Positions 21,953-29,607 of a stretch of DNA of 36,047 nucleotides are shown one piece after another. The stretch is from a virus. Position numbers and translations under genes: made by a program. A model generated the notes under the pieces. It did no database searches. It was not told the origin of the DNA and was given only the letters and a program-made list of their open reading frames with translations. The stretch is taken from positions 1-36,047 of IMG/VR virus record IMGVR_UViG_3300033233_000101; one strand, 5' to 3'. Each line of letters begins with the position of its first letter. Position 1 is the stretch's first letter.

Positions 21953-23839
21953 TTAATCATAACTAATTACTTTTTCGGAGGTATATTTTATTTTACCGCC
22001 TTCACTAATTTCTTTTTTAATAACCTGAAATTGCTTTTCAACAAAATTATTACCTGTTATTTCATTAAAATCATCAGTAGTAACTTTATGGAAATCACCG
22101 AGGTTAAGAGCTTCATCTTTAATTTCAAGTTCAAAAGAAAATTTATTTTTTGCATCTTTTAATGAATTGATAAGCTTTGTTGTTAAGCTGGTTATATAGG
22201 TAGAATAACCGGTAATGGTAAAATTAGATGGATAATATTGAGCAAAAGAATTAAAGAAACGGCTGTAAATTGTCTTTATTTCCTGAGTTCCATATTCTAT
22301 AACAGCATCGCTATTTTCAGTAATTGCAAGATTGTTAAAAGAATCCGATTTTTTAATATCCTTTAACGAACTAACATCACCTTGATAAACCGCATCGCCT
22401 GAAGAATGAGCTGCCGCAGTTGATCCACGATTACCGCGTGTGCATCCTGCTAATTGATTAAGAGATGTATTTAGTGAATTATAAAGGATGAATTCAGAGC
22501 CAATTAAAACTTCGCCCTGCGCAGGTAAATCAGCAACGCTTGTAACACCAATTGTAGTAACAGAGCTATCAATATTGGCGCTTAAAGCACGCTTTGCCGT
22601 ATGGATTTTAAGATTATAATAAAAATAAATTGTTGTATATCTGGTAGATTCACCCCAATCAATTGAGGTAGAATTTTTTAAAATATTTTCATTATCATTA
22701 ATAGAAATTTGCGTAGTGATATAAGTTGGTAAAACTGACCAGGTAGAATAAAAAATATTTCTTCTAATATTTACATAACCACTTTCATCCAGCCAAACTT
22801 TACATCCAAGCTGATCCACCAATTCCCAAAATAAATCTGATCTTTTAGTATCAGATAGAATAAGAGCAATACAACCCGGTTCACCGCTATAATAATAATT
22901 ACCTATAATTTCAGCAAACATTGAGTTTATATAAGGAACACCTGCCTCGGTAAGCAATGTTTTCATAATTCCGAATGGATTATCATAATATGCTATTACA
23001 AGACTTAATTGCGCACCCCTTTGGTGTGAAGTTGCCAATGTGCCAAAATAACCGCGTGTAACAGAAACAAGAGTGGTACCGCTTAAACTTCCAAAATGAA
23101 TAATTTCATTATCAATTAAAATATTACCTGAAGAAGGGAAATCGGAAGCTGAAGTAATACTAATGCCTGTTGTTTGTGTGTTGGTAATATCAACAGCTAA
23201 TTGACCTATTAATTTTGTTGATATGTTTGAAGAATCCAAAAACTTAAAATTATCAATACAATCAATTTTAACCACGCCATTACTAAATTGGATATTATCA
23301 ATTTTGCCGGCAAATCTTAAAATAAATTCGCTTTCTAAATTACCTTCAAAACCTTCATAAATCCTTAAAGGACGATATTTAAAATTAGGATTACGTGCAA
23401 ACAATCTTTTGAAATAACTTCCAGGAATTTCAGTCGAAGTATAACCACGCAAGCTCCAATAAGGATCATTATCAATATCGCTTTCTTTATAATCATCATA
23501 AAGTTCAACAGTAATTCTGTTCTTTATCGTGATATTATCTTTAATTTCTTGTGGAAGTAATTGATAAGATTTTAAATAAGGGCGGCATCCATAAAAAGGC
23601 GGAGTTGTGCCTGCGGTTGTGAATTTATAAATTTTGGTAATTTTATCAAAATTTGCTTTTGGTAAAAAAGTCCAGGGATCTTCATCAACACAGGTTCGAT
23701 AAGTATTATAACAGTGATCCGATCCGGCGCTTGGATGACAAGGCGCAATTCCATAAGTATTATTACAATAATCTAATTCGATTTCAATCTTTGTTATCTT
23801 TTTACGATTTATTTTACCCAGCTCGCTTGCGTAACTCAT
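21953..23839 (-). CDS. Tail tip/hub protein with Cys cluster
   Basis: 628 residues. The N-terminal 100 residues are rich in Cys: C25, C34, C43, C50 and C85. The regular C25-C50 spacing recalls the iron-sulphur site of lambda gpL tail-tip proteins. A beta-rich domain follows (FAGKIDNIQFSNGVVKIDC). Two copies of a small domain with 'TRG-GT-A--H--GA-V' lie at about 210-280 and 405-475, and a hub-like C-terminal part contains YINIRRNIF-type strands. It follows the distal tail protein with a four-base overlap. Position and motifs support a hub that starts the tail fibre network. Confidence 0.75.
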   Translation of the reverse strand: MSYASELGKINRKKITKIEIELDYCNNTYGIAPCHPSAGSDHCYNTYRTCVDEDPWTFLPKANFDKITKIYKFTTAGTTPPFYGCRPYLKSYQLLPQEIKDNITIKNRITVELYDDYKESDIDNDPYWSLRGYTSTEIPGSYFKRLFARNPNFKYRPLRIYEGFEGNLESEFILRFAGKIDNIQFSNGVVKIDCIDNFKFLDSSNISTKLIGQLAVDITNTQTTGISITSASDFPSSGNILIDNEIIHFGSLSGTTLVSVTRGYFGTLATSHQRGAQLSLVIAYYDNPFGIMKTLLTEAGVPYINSMFAEIIGNYYYSGEPGCIALILSDTKRSDLFWELVDQLGCKVWLDESGYVNIRRNIFYSTWSVLPTYITTQISINDNENILKNSTSIDWGESTRYTTIYFYYNLKIHTAKRALSANIDSSVTTIGVTSVADLPAQGEVLIGSEFILYNSLNTSLNQLAGCTRGNRGSTAAAHSSGDAVYQGDVSSLKDIKKSDSFNNLAITENSDAVIEYGTQEIKTIYSRFFNSFAQYYPSNFTITGYSTYITSLTTKLINSLKDAKNKFSFELEIKDEALNLGDFHKVTTDDFNEITGNNFVEKQFQVIKKEISEGGKIKYTSEKVISYD

Positions 23840-24612
23840 AATCTTATTCCTTGCAAATCAAACTGAACTGAATCGTAATAGCTTAATAATGATTTGGGTA
23901 ATTGAAATTGATAATTATCAGCGCATTTAACTAAATAAACTTCTTCATCATCATAATCTAAATCGGGTATATAAATAAATGGTTTGCCTGCTCTTCCATA
24001 ATAAGGATACCACCAATTTAATAGCCAGGCATCAACCCAAGTACGACTTAAAAAACTAAACTTTAATGAAAAAGTCGTTTCATAACCACGATTAACAACG
24101 CCGAGTAAATTACCGGTTTTGCTTTCTGCGCTTTCATTAAGTCCCGTTTGTATAAAATCTGTATGAGGTGAATCAGGTGGAAATGGAAATACCGCTGCCT
24201 GACCGAGCAGCATACAGGAAAACTCAGGTATATTGCCCGATGTAGTTACAATTTTAAGTCGCCATTGTTTAGCATTATTAACGGTTGTAAATTTACCTGC
24301 AATAGCACCATCTTTTGTTATTGGAAAAACGTAAACTTCTTCCCAATCATTTACAGGACTAACATATTTTTCTAAAGTAACGGTTGCGTCAACGGAATAA
24401 AAATTATGTCCAAAAATTGCAACTGTATTGGCAATGCTATTTAAGGAACCATAATCAGCGGTTGTAATATATTTTGTGCCATAAGTGTTAGCGCGCCATT
24501 TTGTATAATTCCTGCGATCTAAAATATTATTAACATTATAACCGGTTGCGGTATCGGTAGCCGTTAAAGTTACATTTTCCAGAACATTTTCAAACAAAAA
24601 TCTTGTATCCAT
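23836..24612 (-). CDS. Distal tail protein
   Basis: 258 residues. The N-terminal half resembles a discoidin-like jelly-roll (ILDRRNYTKWRANTYGTKYI). The C-terminal half has a Trp/Tyr-rich section (TWVDAWLLNWWYPYYGRAGK) often seen in tail components that bind the tube end. The start codon overlaps the tape-measure stop and its own stop overlaps the hub start. Lambda gpM or Dit-like function is inferred from order. Confidence 0.7.
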   Translation of the reverse strand: MDTRFLFENVLENVTLTATDTATGYNVNNILDRRNYTKWRANTYGTKYITTADYGSLNSIANTVAIFGHNFYSVDATVTLEKYVSPVNDWEEVYVFPITKDGAIAGKFTTVNNAKQWRLKIVTTSGNIPEFSCMLLGQAAVFPFPPDSPHTDFIQTGLNESAESKTGNLLGVVNRGYETTFSLKFSFLSRTWVDAWLLNWWYPYYGRAGKPFIYIPDLDYDDEEVYLVKCADNYQFQLPKSLLSYYDSVQFDLQGIRL

Positions 24613-26402
24613 TAGCTAACTCCATCCGATACAGCACGATTTATTGCCGGGACTAATTCCCGTGCAAATCTATTCTGATCTACAATATTACCCTGAACTA
24701 TAATTGTGTAGTTTACATTTTGTCCGGGATTATAATTACCTGTAGCATTGCTTAAATTAGAAGGATGGGATAAAGCAGAGCCGCCGGAAGAAACCGACCT
24801 TGCACCGCCTCCGCCGCTTGCATTTGGCTGTTGTGCTGCAATCATAGCAACCTGAGCCAAGCCCGCAGCTATAACAGTAGCCGCCATTGCAATACCGAAA
24901 AAACCACCCTGAGCAAGCGCCTTTGTAGCGCCTTCATAAGTATTCATTACCGCCTGAGCAATGTTAAACCCTTTTTGAATAGCAAACCATTCTTTAGATT
25001 TTTGTCCGCTCATTTGATAAAATGCCGATGCAGCGCTACTCATATTACCAAACATTTCAGAAGTTTGTTGGCGCATTTGTTGAGCACGCTCATCATATAT
25101 ATCAAAAAAATTTATTGCATAATTAGCAAGCGGATCGAATGGATTTTCTTCTACCTTAAGCATATCGAAGCCGGGAGTATAATCCGAAATTTGCGATATT
25201 GTGGCACCCGCCTTAGTTGCAACTGGCTCTGGATTTCCCCTTGCTTTTGTTTGAACTAACTTTGCATATTCATCAACTAATTGCCGTACGGTACTTAATT
25301 GATTTTTTGCTTTCTGATTACTATCATTAAGATAATTATTATAGACGTTCAGCTTTGCATTTATTTGATCAATATCATTTTGCTGTTCAGGATAAGGATT
25401 TTGAGCTTTAATTCCGGCAAGTATTGATTCGGTTTGTCTAACTAAGTTTCGAACATCTTCAAGTCCGAATCCCTTTATTTGATCCATTGCTTTAGTGCGG
25501 GCAATTTCAATTGCTTCCTTAAAAGCTTCTGCTTGTTTTTTAGCAGCATCTTTATTACCGCGTATAACAGCATCGGAATACATAGTAAAATACCAATCTA
25601 ACCAATTAGTACTTTTTTCCGCCGCTTCATTCATTTGATTGAAGCCATCAATAACACCAGTAAAAAAATCTAAAATAGTTGGTAATGATTTATATGCCAG
25701 TCCGTTGATGGATTCTTTTAAAGTTTTTAATGAATCATTAAATTTTTCTGCTGCCTGCGCTGTTTCGGTATCAAGCTTCAATCCAAGTTTTTCCGCTTCA
25801 TCAGTAAGATTTTGTAAACCGACCTTACCCTGATTAAGGAAAGGAATTAACTCCATACCTGATCTGCCAAATAATTTAACAGCAAGTGCAGTTTTTTCAG
25901 TTCCATCAGTCATTGCCGAAAATTTATCCGCAACCTGTAATAATACCTCTTCAGTTGCTCTTAATTTACCATTCGAATCAGTTGCAGAAATACCAAGCTC
26001 ACTAAAAGCGATAGCGACATCTTTCCCTTGTCCGTGGGCAACATCAAATAAATTTTGTGATAATTTTTTTAGGGTAGTTCCGAATGTTTCCATTGAGAGA
26101 TCGGAAATTTCCGCAGCATATCTTAACGTAGAGAGAGATTCGACTGAAACGCCAACCTTTTGAGACATTTTAGAAATTTGATCTGCAGTATCTATGGCTT
26201 GCTTAGTAAAATTTGCAAGAACACCAATACCAGTACCAATAGCAGCAAAACTCATAAAACCGGTAAGCGATTTCATTGCGGTTGCGAATGGTCCGCCGAT
26301 AGTATTACCAAGTCCCGTTAATTCCTGCTTAACACCATTAATGGCAACTATTGCGCCGGTATTTTTGCCATCTATTTCTATTTCGGTTTTATTGGATGCC
26401 AT
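24612..26402 (-). CDS. Tail tape measure protein
   Basis: 596 residues. Long helices carry the known family motif MSQKVGVSVESLSTLRYAAE near residue 80, then FGTTLKKLSQNL and FGRSGMELIPFLNQG. Two hydrophobic stretches lie at about 45-70 and 490-525 (FFGIAMAATVIAAGLAQVAM). It sets tail length and guides DNA ejection. At about 0.15 nm per residue the length predicts a tail of roughly 90 nm (inference). It directly follows the frameshifted chaperone pair, as in lambda G/T-H. Confidence 0.93.
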   Translation of the reverse strand: MASNKTEIEIDGKNTGAIVAINGVKQELTGLGNTIGGPFATAMKSLTGFMSFAAIGTGIGVLANFTKQAIDTADQISKMSQKVGVSVESLSTLRYAAEISDLSMETFGTTLKKLSQNLFDVAHGQGKDVAIAFSELGISATDSNGKLRATEEVLLQVADKFSAMTDGTEKTALAVKLFGRSGMELIPFLNQGKVGLQNLTDEAEKLGLKLDTETAQAAEKFNDSLKTLKESINGLAYKSLPTILDFFTGVIDGFNQMNEAAEKSTNWLDWYFTMYSDAVIRGNKDAAKKQAEAFKEAIEIARTKAMDQIKGFGLEDVRNLVRQTESILAGIKAQNPYPEQQNDIDQINAKLNVYNNYLNDSNQKAKNQLSTVRQLVDEYAKLVQTKARGNPEPVATKAGATISQISDYTPGFDMLKVEENPFDPLANYAINFFDIYDERAQQMRQQTSEMFGNMSSAASAFYQMSGQKSKEWFAIQKGFNIAQAVMNTYEGATKALAQGGFFGIAMAATVIAAGLAQVAMIAAQQPNASGGGGARSVSSGGSALSHPSNLSNATGNYNPGQNVNYTIIVQGNIVDQNRFARELVPAINRAVSDGVS

Positions 26403-26695
26403 TATTTTTTCAAATCTTTTAATTGTTCCTGATCAATTGCAATTTTTAATTCACCGAGGTAATTCCATTCTTCTAAAGTTAAATCGTCAAGTGTAAAATG
26501 CACACCTGATTTTTCGAGACCTAAAAGAAATAATGCGTGAGTAAAGCGGGCATCCGGTATATAATTTTGGTTAAACTCTGCCTTTACAAGATTAACGGCA
26601 TCTTTATTACCACCGAATCTCTGCAAATATTTTTGTTCTTTATCTTCAGTCCACGCATTATTATAATCATTTAATTCACTAATGAATGAGAATTT
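26402..26695 (-). CDS. Tail chaperone, T-part reached by -1 frameshift
   Basis: This frame has no convincing start of its own; only a TTG at 26626 is available. It is open without a stop upstream as far as the nine-A run at 26693-26701. Read after a -1 slip it adds about 97 residues (FSFISELNDYNNAWTEDKEQ and onward) to the 131-residue chaperone, giving a fusion of about 221 residues analogous to lambda gpGT. The tape-measure gene starts at its stop. Frames were checked by position. Confidence 0.85.
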   Translation of the reverse strand, partial: KFSFISELNDYNNAWTEDKEQKYLQRFGGNKDAVNLVKAEFNQNYIPDARFTHALFLLGLEKSGVHFTLDDLTLEEWNYLGELKIAIDQEQLKDLKK

Positions 26696-27066
26696 TTTTT
26701 TATATGATAATTCGGTTGCCCGAATAGAACTGCGGCGACTGTAAATAAAAGATCGCTTGCATTTTCTTTAAGATAAATTTTCCAATCAGCAAAGTAATTT
26801 TCACTTGATTCACTGCTGCTAATAATTTTATCATCAACAGAAAAAGCGCCATCTTCAAATCCGGTTAAATAATCCAGGACAAAATCCAATTGTTTTTCCT
26901 GAGCATTTTTTACATCGCCGCCATCGGTTAATGCTTTTATCATTTCACTATTATATTTTAAACGATCAGTTGTTTTAATCGTTTTATAATAAAAGGTAAT
27001 CTTAGTGTTGCTAAGATTATCCTGAATTACAATTTCATTTTTATTTGATGCTGATAATTCTCTCAT
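26671..27066 (-). CDS. Tail assembly chaperone, G-type
   Basis: 131 residues, soluble and mainly helical, with MRELSASNKNEIVIQDNLSN at the start. It sits between tail tube and tape measure, the usual place for the lambda G-type chaperone that holds the tape. Its last residues (KKNSHSLVN) are read after the slippery run when no slip occurs. The start has TAGGATAATATG spacing. Family motif is weak; assignment rests on position and the frameshift. Confidence 0.75.
   Translation of the reverse strand: MRELSASNKNEIVIQDNLSNTKITFYYKTIKTTDRLKYNSEMIKALTDGGDVKNAQEKQLDFVLDYLTGFEDGAFSVDDKIISSSESSENYFADWKIYLKENASDLLFTVAAVLFGQPNYHIKKNSHSLVN
26693..26701 (-). promoter_or_regulatory. Programmed -1 frameshift site (nine A)
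   Basis: On the coding strand the zero frame reads ATA AAA AAA AAT, a heptamer-type A-AAA-AAA slip site, 27 bases before the zero-frame stop. The -1 frame then stays open into the T-part to 26402. This is the classic place for tail-chaperone frameshifting in siphophages. Confidence 0.85.
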
Positions 27067-27075
27067 ATTATCCTA

Positions 27076-28020
27076 TTATGTAAAAGTTAAAACGATTTCA
27101 TTATTGCCGGCACTTAATGTTGGATTTATGCTGTAAGCTAAATCATACATCTGTACATTTTCTTTATCCGAATATTTAGGTGGTTCCACAATAGCACCGG
27201 TAATGGCTAATGAACAAATATTACCGGCAACACCGCTTGCTGCCGCACTAATATTAAATTGTGTTGAATTGCTAAATAAAGTATAAGGATTGATTGTGGC
27301 TAAAGTTTCAGCTTCAAAAAGTACAGATCCTTTACTCTCTCTTTGCGAAACAAAATATCTTGAAACTCCCGTTGCTGCATTAGCATTTAATCTTTTTGCA
27401 ACATTATTACCAAGATCCAAAGACATTTCCTGGACATATAAATTTGCAACTGAGTTAAGGGTAAAGCTGGCTCCTTTCCAGATTATAGGAGCAATTGTTT
27501 CGTGAGTTGCTGTTGGAAAAGTAACTGTACTTGGATGTGCGCTTGAATAAAGTCCTGTAAAAGTCCAATCAATAGTAACAATATCCTCAGATACAAGCTT
27601 AATTTGAAAACTACCAACGCAACCAAGTAATTTATGAAGCGTTCCATCGGTGTGGAAGTAAAGAGTAACAGATTCGCCTTCAAAAGTTGAATTTGGTGTA
27701 TATGTTACACTAACGCCGGATGAAACTGATTCTGTCATATTACAAGCCCGGAATAATGGACTATATCGCGAGCTGCTTCCAGGTGTACCTGATCCTTTAA
27801 GCTCTGTTGTAAAAGAAAGTTTTAGAGCATCACCCTGATTAACAGGGGCTAATTTGCCAAAATAACCCAATGGAACATCTCTTGTTTTAGCATTATTAAC
27901 CACTTCAAAAGTAGGATTACCTTTTGTGATGATTGCATTTGTAGCAGCGGCTGGTGTGGAATCGGTTCCATAAACAGTTTCTATTTTAGCAAGGATTAAA
28001 TTTTTGTCATTTCTATACAT
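27076..28020 (-). CDS. Major tail tube protein
   Basis: 314 residues, beta-rich with Thr/Ser/Gly runs: MYRNDKNLILAKIETVYGTD at the start, then a typical tail tube pattern with 'GDALKLSFTTELKGSG' near 75-90 and a late NNEIVLTFT. It lies between the tail-completion proteins and the chaperone pair, and no sheath gene follows, so the tail is non-contractile. The ATG has TAGGAG at correct spacing. The fold is inferred from pattern and order. Confidence 0.8.
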   Translation of the reverse strand: MYRNDKNLILAKIETVYGTDSTPAAATNAIITKGNPTFEVVNNAKTRDVPLGYFGKLAPVNQGDALKLSFTTELKGSGTPGSSSRYSPLFRACNMTESVSSGVSVTYTPNSTFEGESVTLYFHTDGTLHKLLGCVGSFQIKLVSEDIVTIDWTFTGLYSSAHPSTVTFPTATHETIAPIIWKGASFTLNSVANLYVQEMSLDLGNNVAKRLNANAATGVSRYFVSQRESKGSVLFEAETLATINPYTLFSNSTQFNISAAASGVAGNICSLAITGAIVEPPKYSDKENVQMYDLAYSINPTLSAGNNEIVLTFT

Positions 28021-28048
28021 TTTATACTCCTAAATTTTAATTTCAGTT

Positions 28049-28255
28049 TTAACTTTCCGGCTTATCGGATTCAGGATTATCAGATGATTTTACTTCATCA
28101 GAATTGATATCCTTTTTATCTTTTAATTCCTGTCTTTTTTTCATTGCTTCATCATCAAGATTTGGCAATAACACACCATCTCTAACAATAAAAGAACCCG
28201 GCATAGGATCAGAAAAGGTTATATTTAATTCCGGTTTTTCCGATAATTGTTTCAT
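28049..28255 (-). CDS. Small acidic tail-module protein
   Basis: 68 residues with a conserved-looking N-terminus (SDPMPGSFIVRDGVLLPN) and a highly charged Asp/Ser/Lys-rich tail that looks disordered. It overlaps the stop of the tail-completion gene and precedes the tube gene. Small proteins of this type often sit here in GpA-type siphophages, but the role is unknown. Confidence 0.6.
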   Translation of the reverse strand: MKQLSEKPELNITFSDPMPGSFIVRDGVLLPNLDDEAMKKRQELKDKKDINSDEVKSSDNPESDKPES

Positions 28256-28716
28256 TACAAACTCCAGCTATTTTTTCTATAAATTATATCAATGGTTATG
28301 GTCCAATCAGAAATAACATTATCAAAAGCATCACGTCCATTGCGGCTTGCATTAACAAATTCAGTATGGAATGCGAGACCGCCCCAGGTTAAATCCTGCC
28401 CGATACTTTTGAGAATATCAGATTTCATTTTCCTAACTTCAGCGGCGGAATAACCACGTGCAATTAAATCAATAAGAACAGTTAGGCGGATATCGTGTAT
28501 AGTATCATTAGCTTTTTCACGTGTGCCATCAAGTGATTCATAATTTACACGAATGTTAATTACTTTTGTTTTGCTTTCCTCAATGGCAGCAACACCGGGA
28601 AAATCATCATAAACTTTATCATAAGTATAATTATAATCACTACCAGCGGTAATTGATTCGAGGCGGGTTTTAATCGCCTGAATTATCTGACCATCTATAT
28701 TATTTGGTAGTGCCAT
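28255..28716 (-). CDS. Tail completion/terminator-like protein
   Basis: 153 residues with alternating strands and helices (IIQAIKTRLESITAG, KVINIRVNYESLDG, DIRLTVLIDLIARGYSAAEV). This fits the gpU-like tail terminator pattern in phages. It stands between the joining protein and the tube gene, and its start is two bases from the joining gene stop. Assigned mainly by order and fold-like pattern. Confidence 0.65.
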   Translation of the reverse strand: MALPNNIDGQIIQAIKTRLESITAGSDYNYTYDKVYDDFPGVAAIEESKTKVINIRVNYESLDGTREKANDTIHDIRLTVLIDLIARGYSAAEVRKMKSDILKSIGQDLTWGGLAFHTEFVNASRNGRDAFDNVISDWTITIDIIYRKNSWSL

Positions 28717-28718
28717 AA

Positions 28719-29039
28719 TTATAATATTGGTTGTTTACTTAAATAAAGAACTGTCTCACCGTTATCATCGGGATCAATTTTAACTACATAATAAGTAACG
28801 CCGTTTCTTATTATTTGAGAAGAATAGCTAACGCCAACAATATCGGCGGTATTACAATAAGCAACGGGATCTTTTTTAGTAACAGAAACTTCGCCTAATG
28901 AATTTTCACTTGCTTCAAGAAAAAAATTAACATAAATATTTGAGCCGGTAGAACCGGAGGTTAATTTAAACGTAACAGCTTCAGCTAAAGGGCTGGAGCT
29001 GTTACGAAAAACAATATTCATATCATCAAATACAGACAT
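28719..29039 (-). CDS. Head-tail joining protein, gpFII-like
   Basis: 106 residues, mostly beta. MSVFDDMNIVFRNSSSPLAE, 'VTFKLTSGS', 'ADIVGVSYSSQIIRNGVTYY' and 'VVKIDPDDNGETVLYLSK' follow the head-tail joining pattern in lambda-like phages, where the last sentence-like motif (conversion of 'D.G.t.l.L.') recurs. It overlaps the coiled-coil gene by one base. Confidence 0.65.
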   Translation of the reverse strand: MSVFDDMNIVFRNSSSPLAEAVTFKLTSGSTGSNIYVNFFLEASENSLGEVSVTKKDPVAYCNTADIVGVSYSSQIIRNGVTYYVVKIDPDDNGETVLYLSKQPIL

Positions 29040-29392
29040 TATTTTTTAGATATTTTTTCTGCGATTAGTTCCATTGTTTTACTGAGCTGAGCAAGCGTAT
29101 TAACGATTGCCTCATTTTGCTCGGTAATTATTTGATGCAAAGATTTTAATTGCGCCTGCTTTTGCGCTTGTTCAACTGTACGTTTATTGCTATCCGGCAC
29201 CTTTGCGTTTAAATCCCTTGTAGCCAGCCCATATGCAACCGCTTCAACTTTTTCTAAACCGGACTGAGAATAAACTTCGCCGGGTTTAATTCTTCTTACA
29301 ACAAGTTCACCAGCGGGTTTTGCATTATGTGGTTTAAGCGCTAAAAGTTTTTCTACTTTAGCGGCTTCTTTGGGATCGATTCTTTCAACCAT
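29039..29392 (-). CDS. Coiled-coil protein between capsid and joining genes
   Basis: 117 residues. The first half is mixed; the second (QAQKQAQLKSLHQIITEQNE) is a coiled coil ending in Lys. It might be a head-completion or DNA-packaging accessory protein like lambda gpFI, which is also small and coil-rich and sits at this place. This is inferred from order only. Confidence 0.5.
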   Translation of the reverse strand: MVERIDPKEAAKVEKLLALKPHNAKPAGELVVRRIKPGEVYSQSGLEKVEAVAYGLATRDLNAKVPDSNKRTVEQAQKQAQLKSLHQIITEQNEAIVNTLAQLSKTMELIAEKISKK

Positions 29393-29453
29393 TTCGGTAT
29401 TCCTTCTATTATTTTAAGAAAGTTGTTAATTAAAAAATTTTATTTATATAATC

Positions 29454-29579
29454 GGCTGTCTCATAAGTCAAAAATACTGATTTGTCATTCCCACGAAAGT
29501 GGGAATCCATTCTGTTTTATAGATTTTGGATTCCCGTTTTCACGGGAATGACACATAAACAATAGCTTCTGAGACAGCC
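29454..29579. mobile_element. 126-bp MITE-like palindromic element
   Basis: The ends GGCTGTCTCA (29454-29463) and TGAGACAGCC (29570-29579) are perfect inverted repeats, extended by AAG/CTT at slightly relaxed match. Inside lie two perfect stems, ATTCCCAC-GAAA-GTGGGAAT at 29487-29506 and ATTCCCGT-TTTC-ACGGGAAT at 29530-29549, so the whole sequence folds on itself. There is no coding capacity. The TCATTCCC...GGGAATCCA stems resemble short dispersed repeats known in bacterial genomes. No clear target duplication is visible. It lies between the capsid fusion and the coiled-coil gene. Confidence 0.7.
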
Positions 29580-29607
29580 TCACCAATTAAATAAGAACGA
29601 GAGAAAA

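Noticed and set aside
24831-25259. Plus-strand 142-codon frame inside the tape measure gene
   Set aside because: It is a shadow of a strongly supported gene on the other strand, with no ribosome site and unlikely composition.
26402-26626. An independent 74-residue gene starting at TTG
   Set aside because: The frame continues upstream without a stop to the slippery run; a frameshift fusion explains it better.
29454-29579. A simple late terminator
   Set aside because: Matching long ends with nested stems go beyond a terminator and no U-run follows the stems on the transcribed strand.
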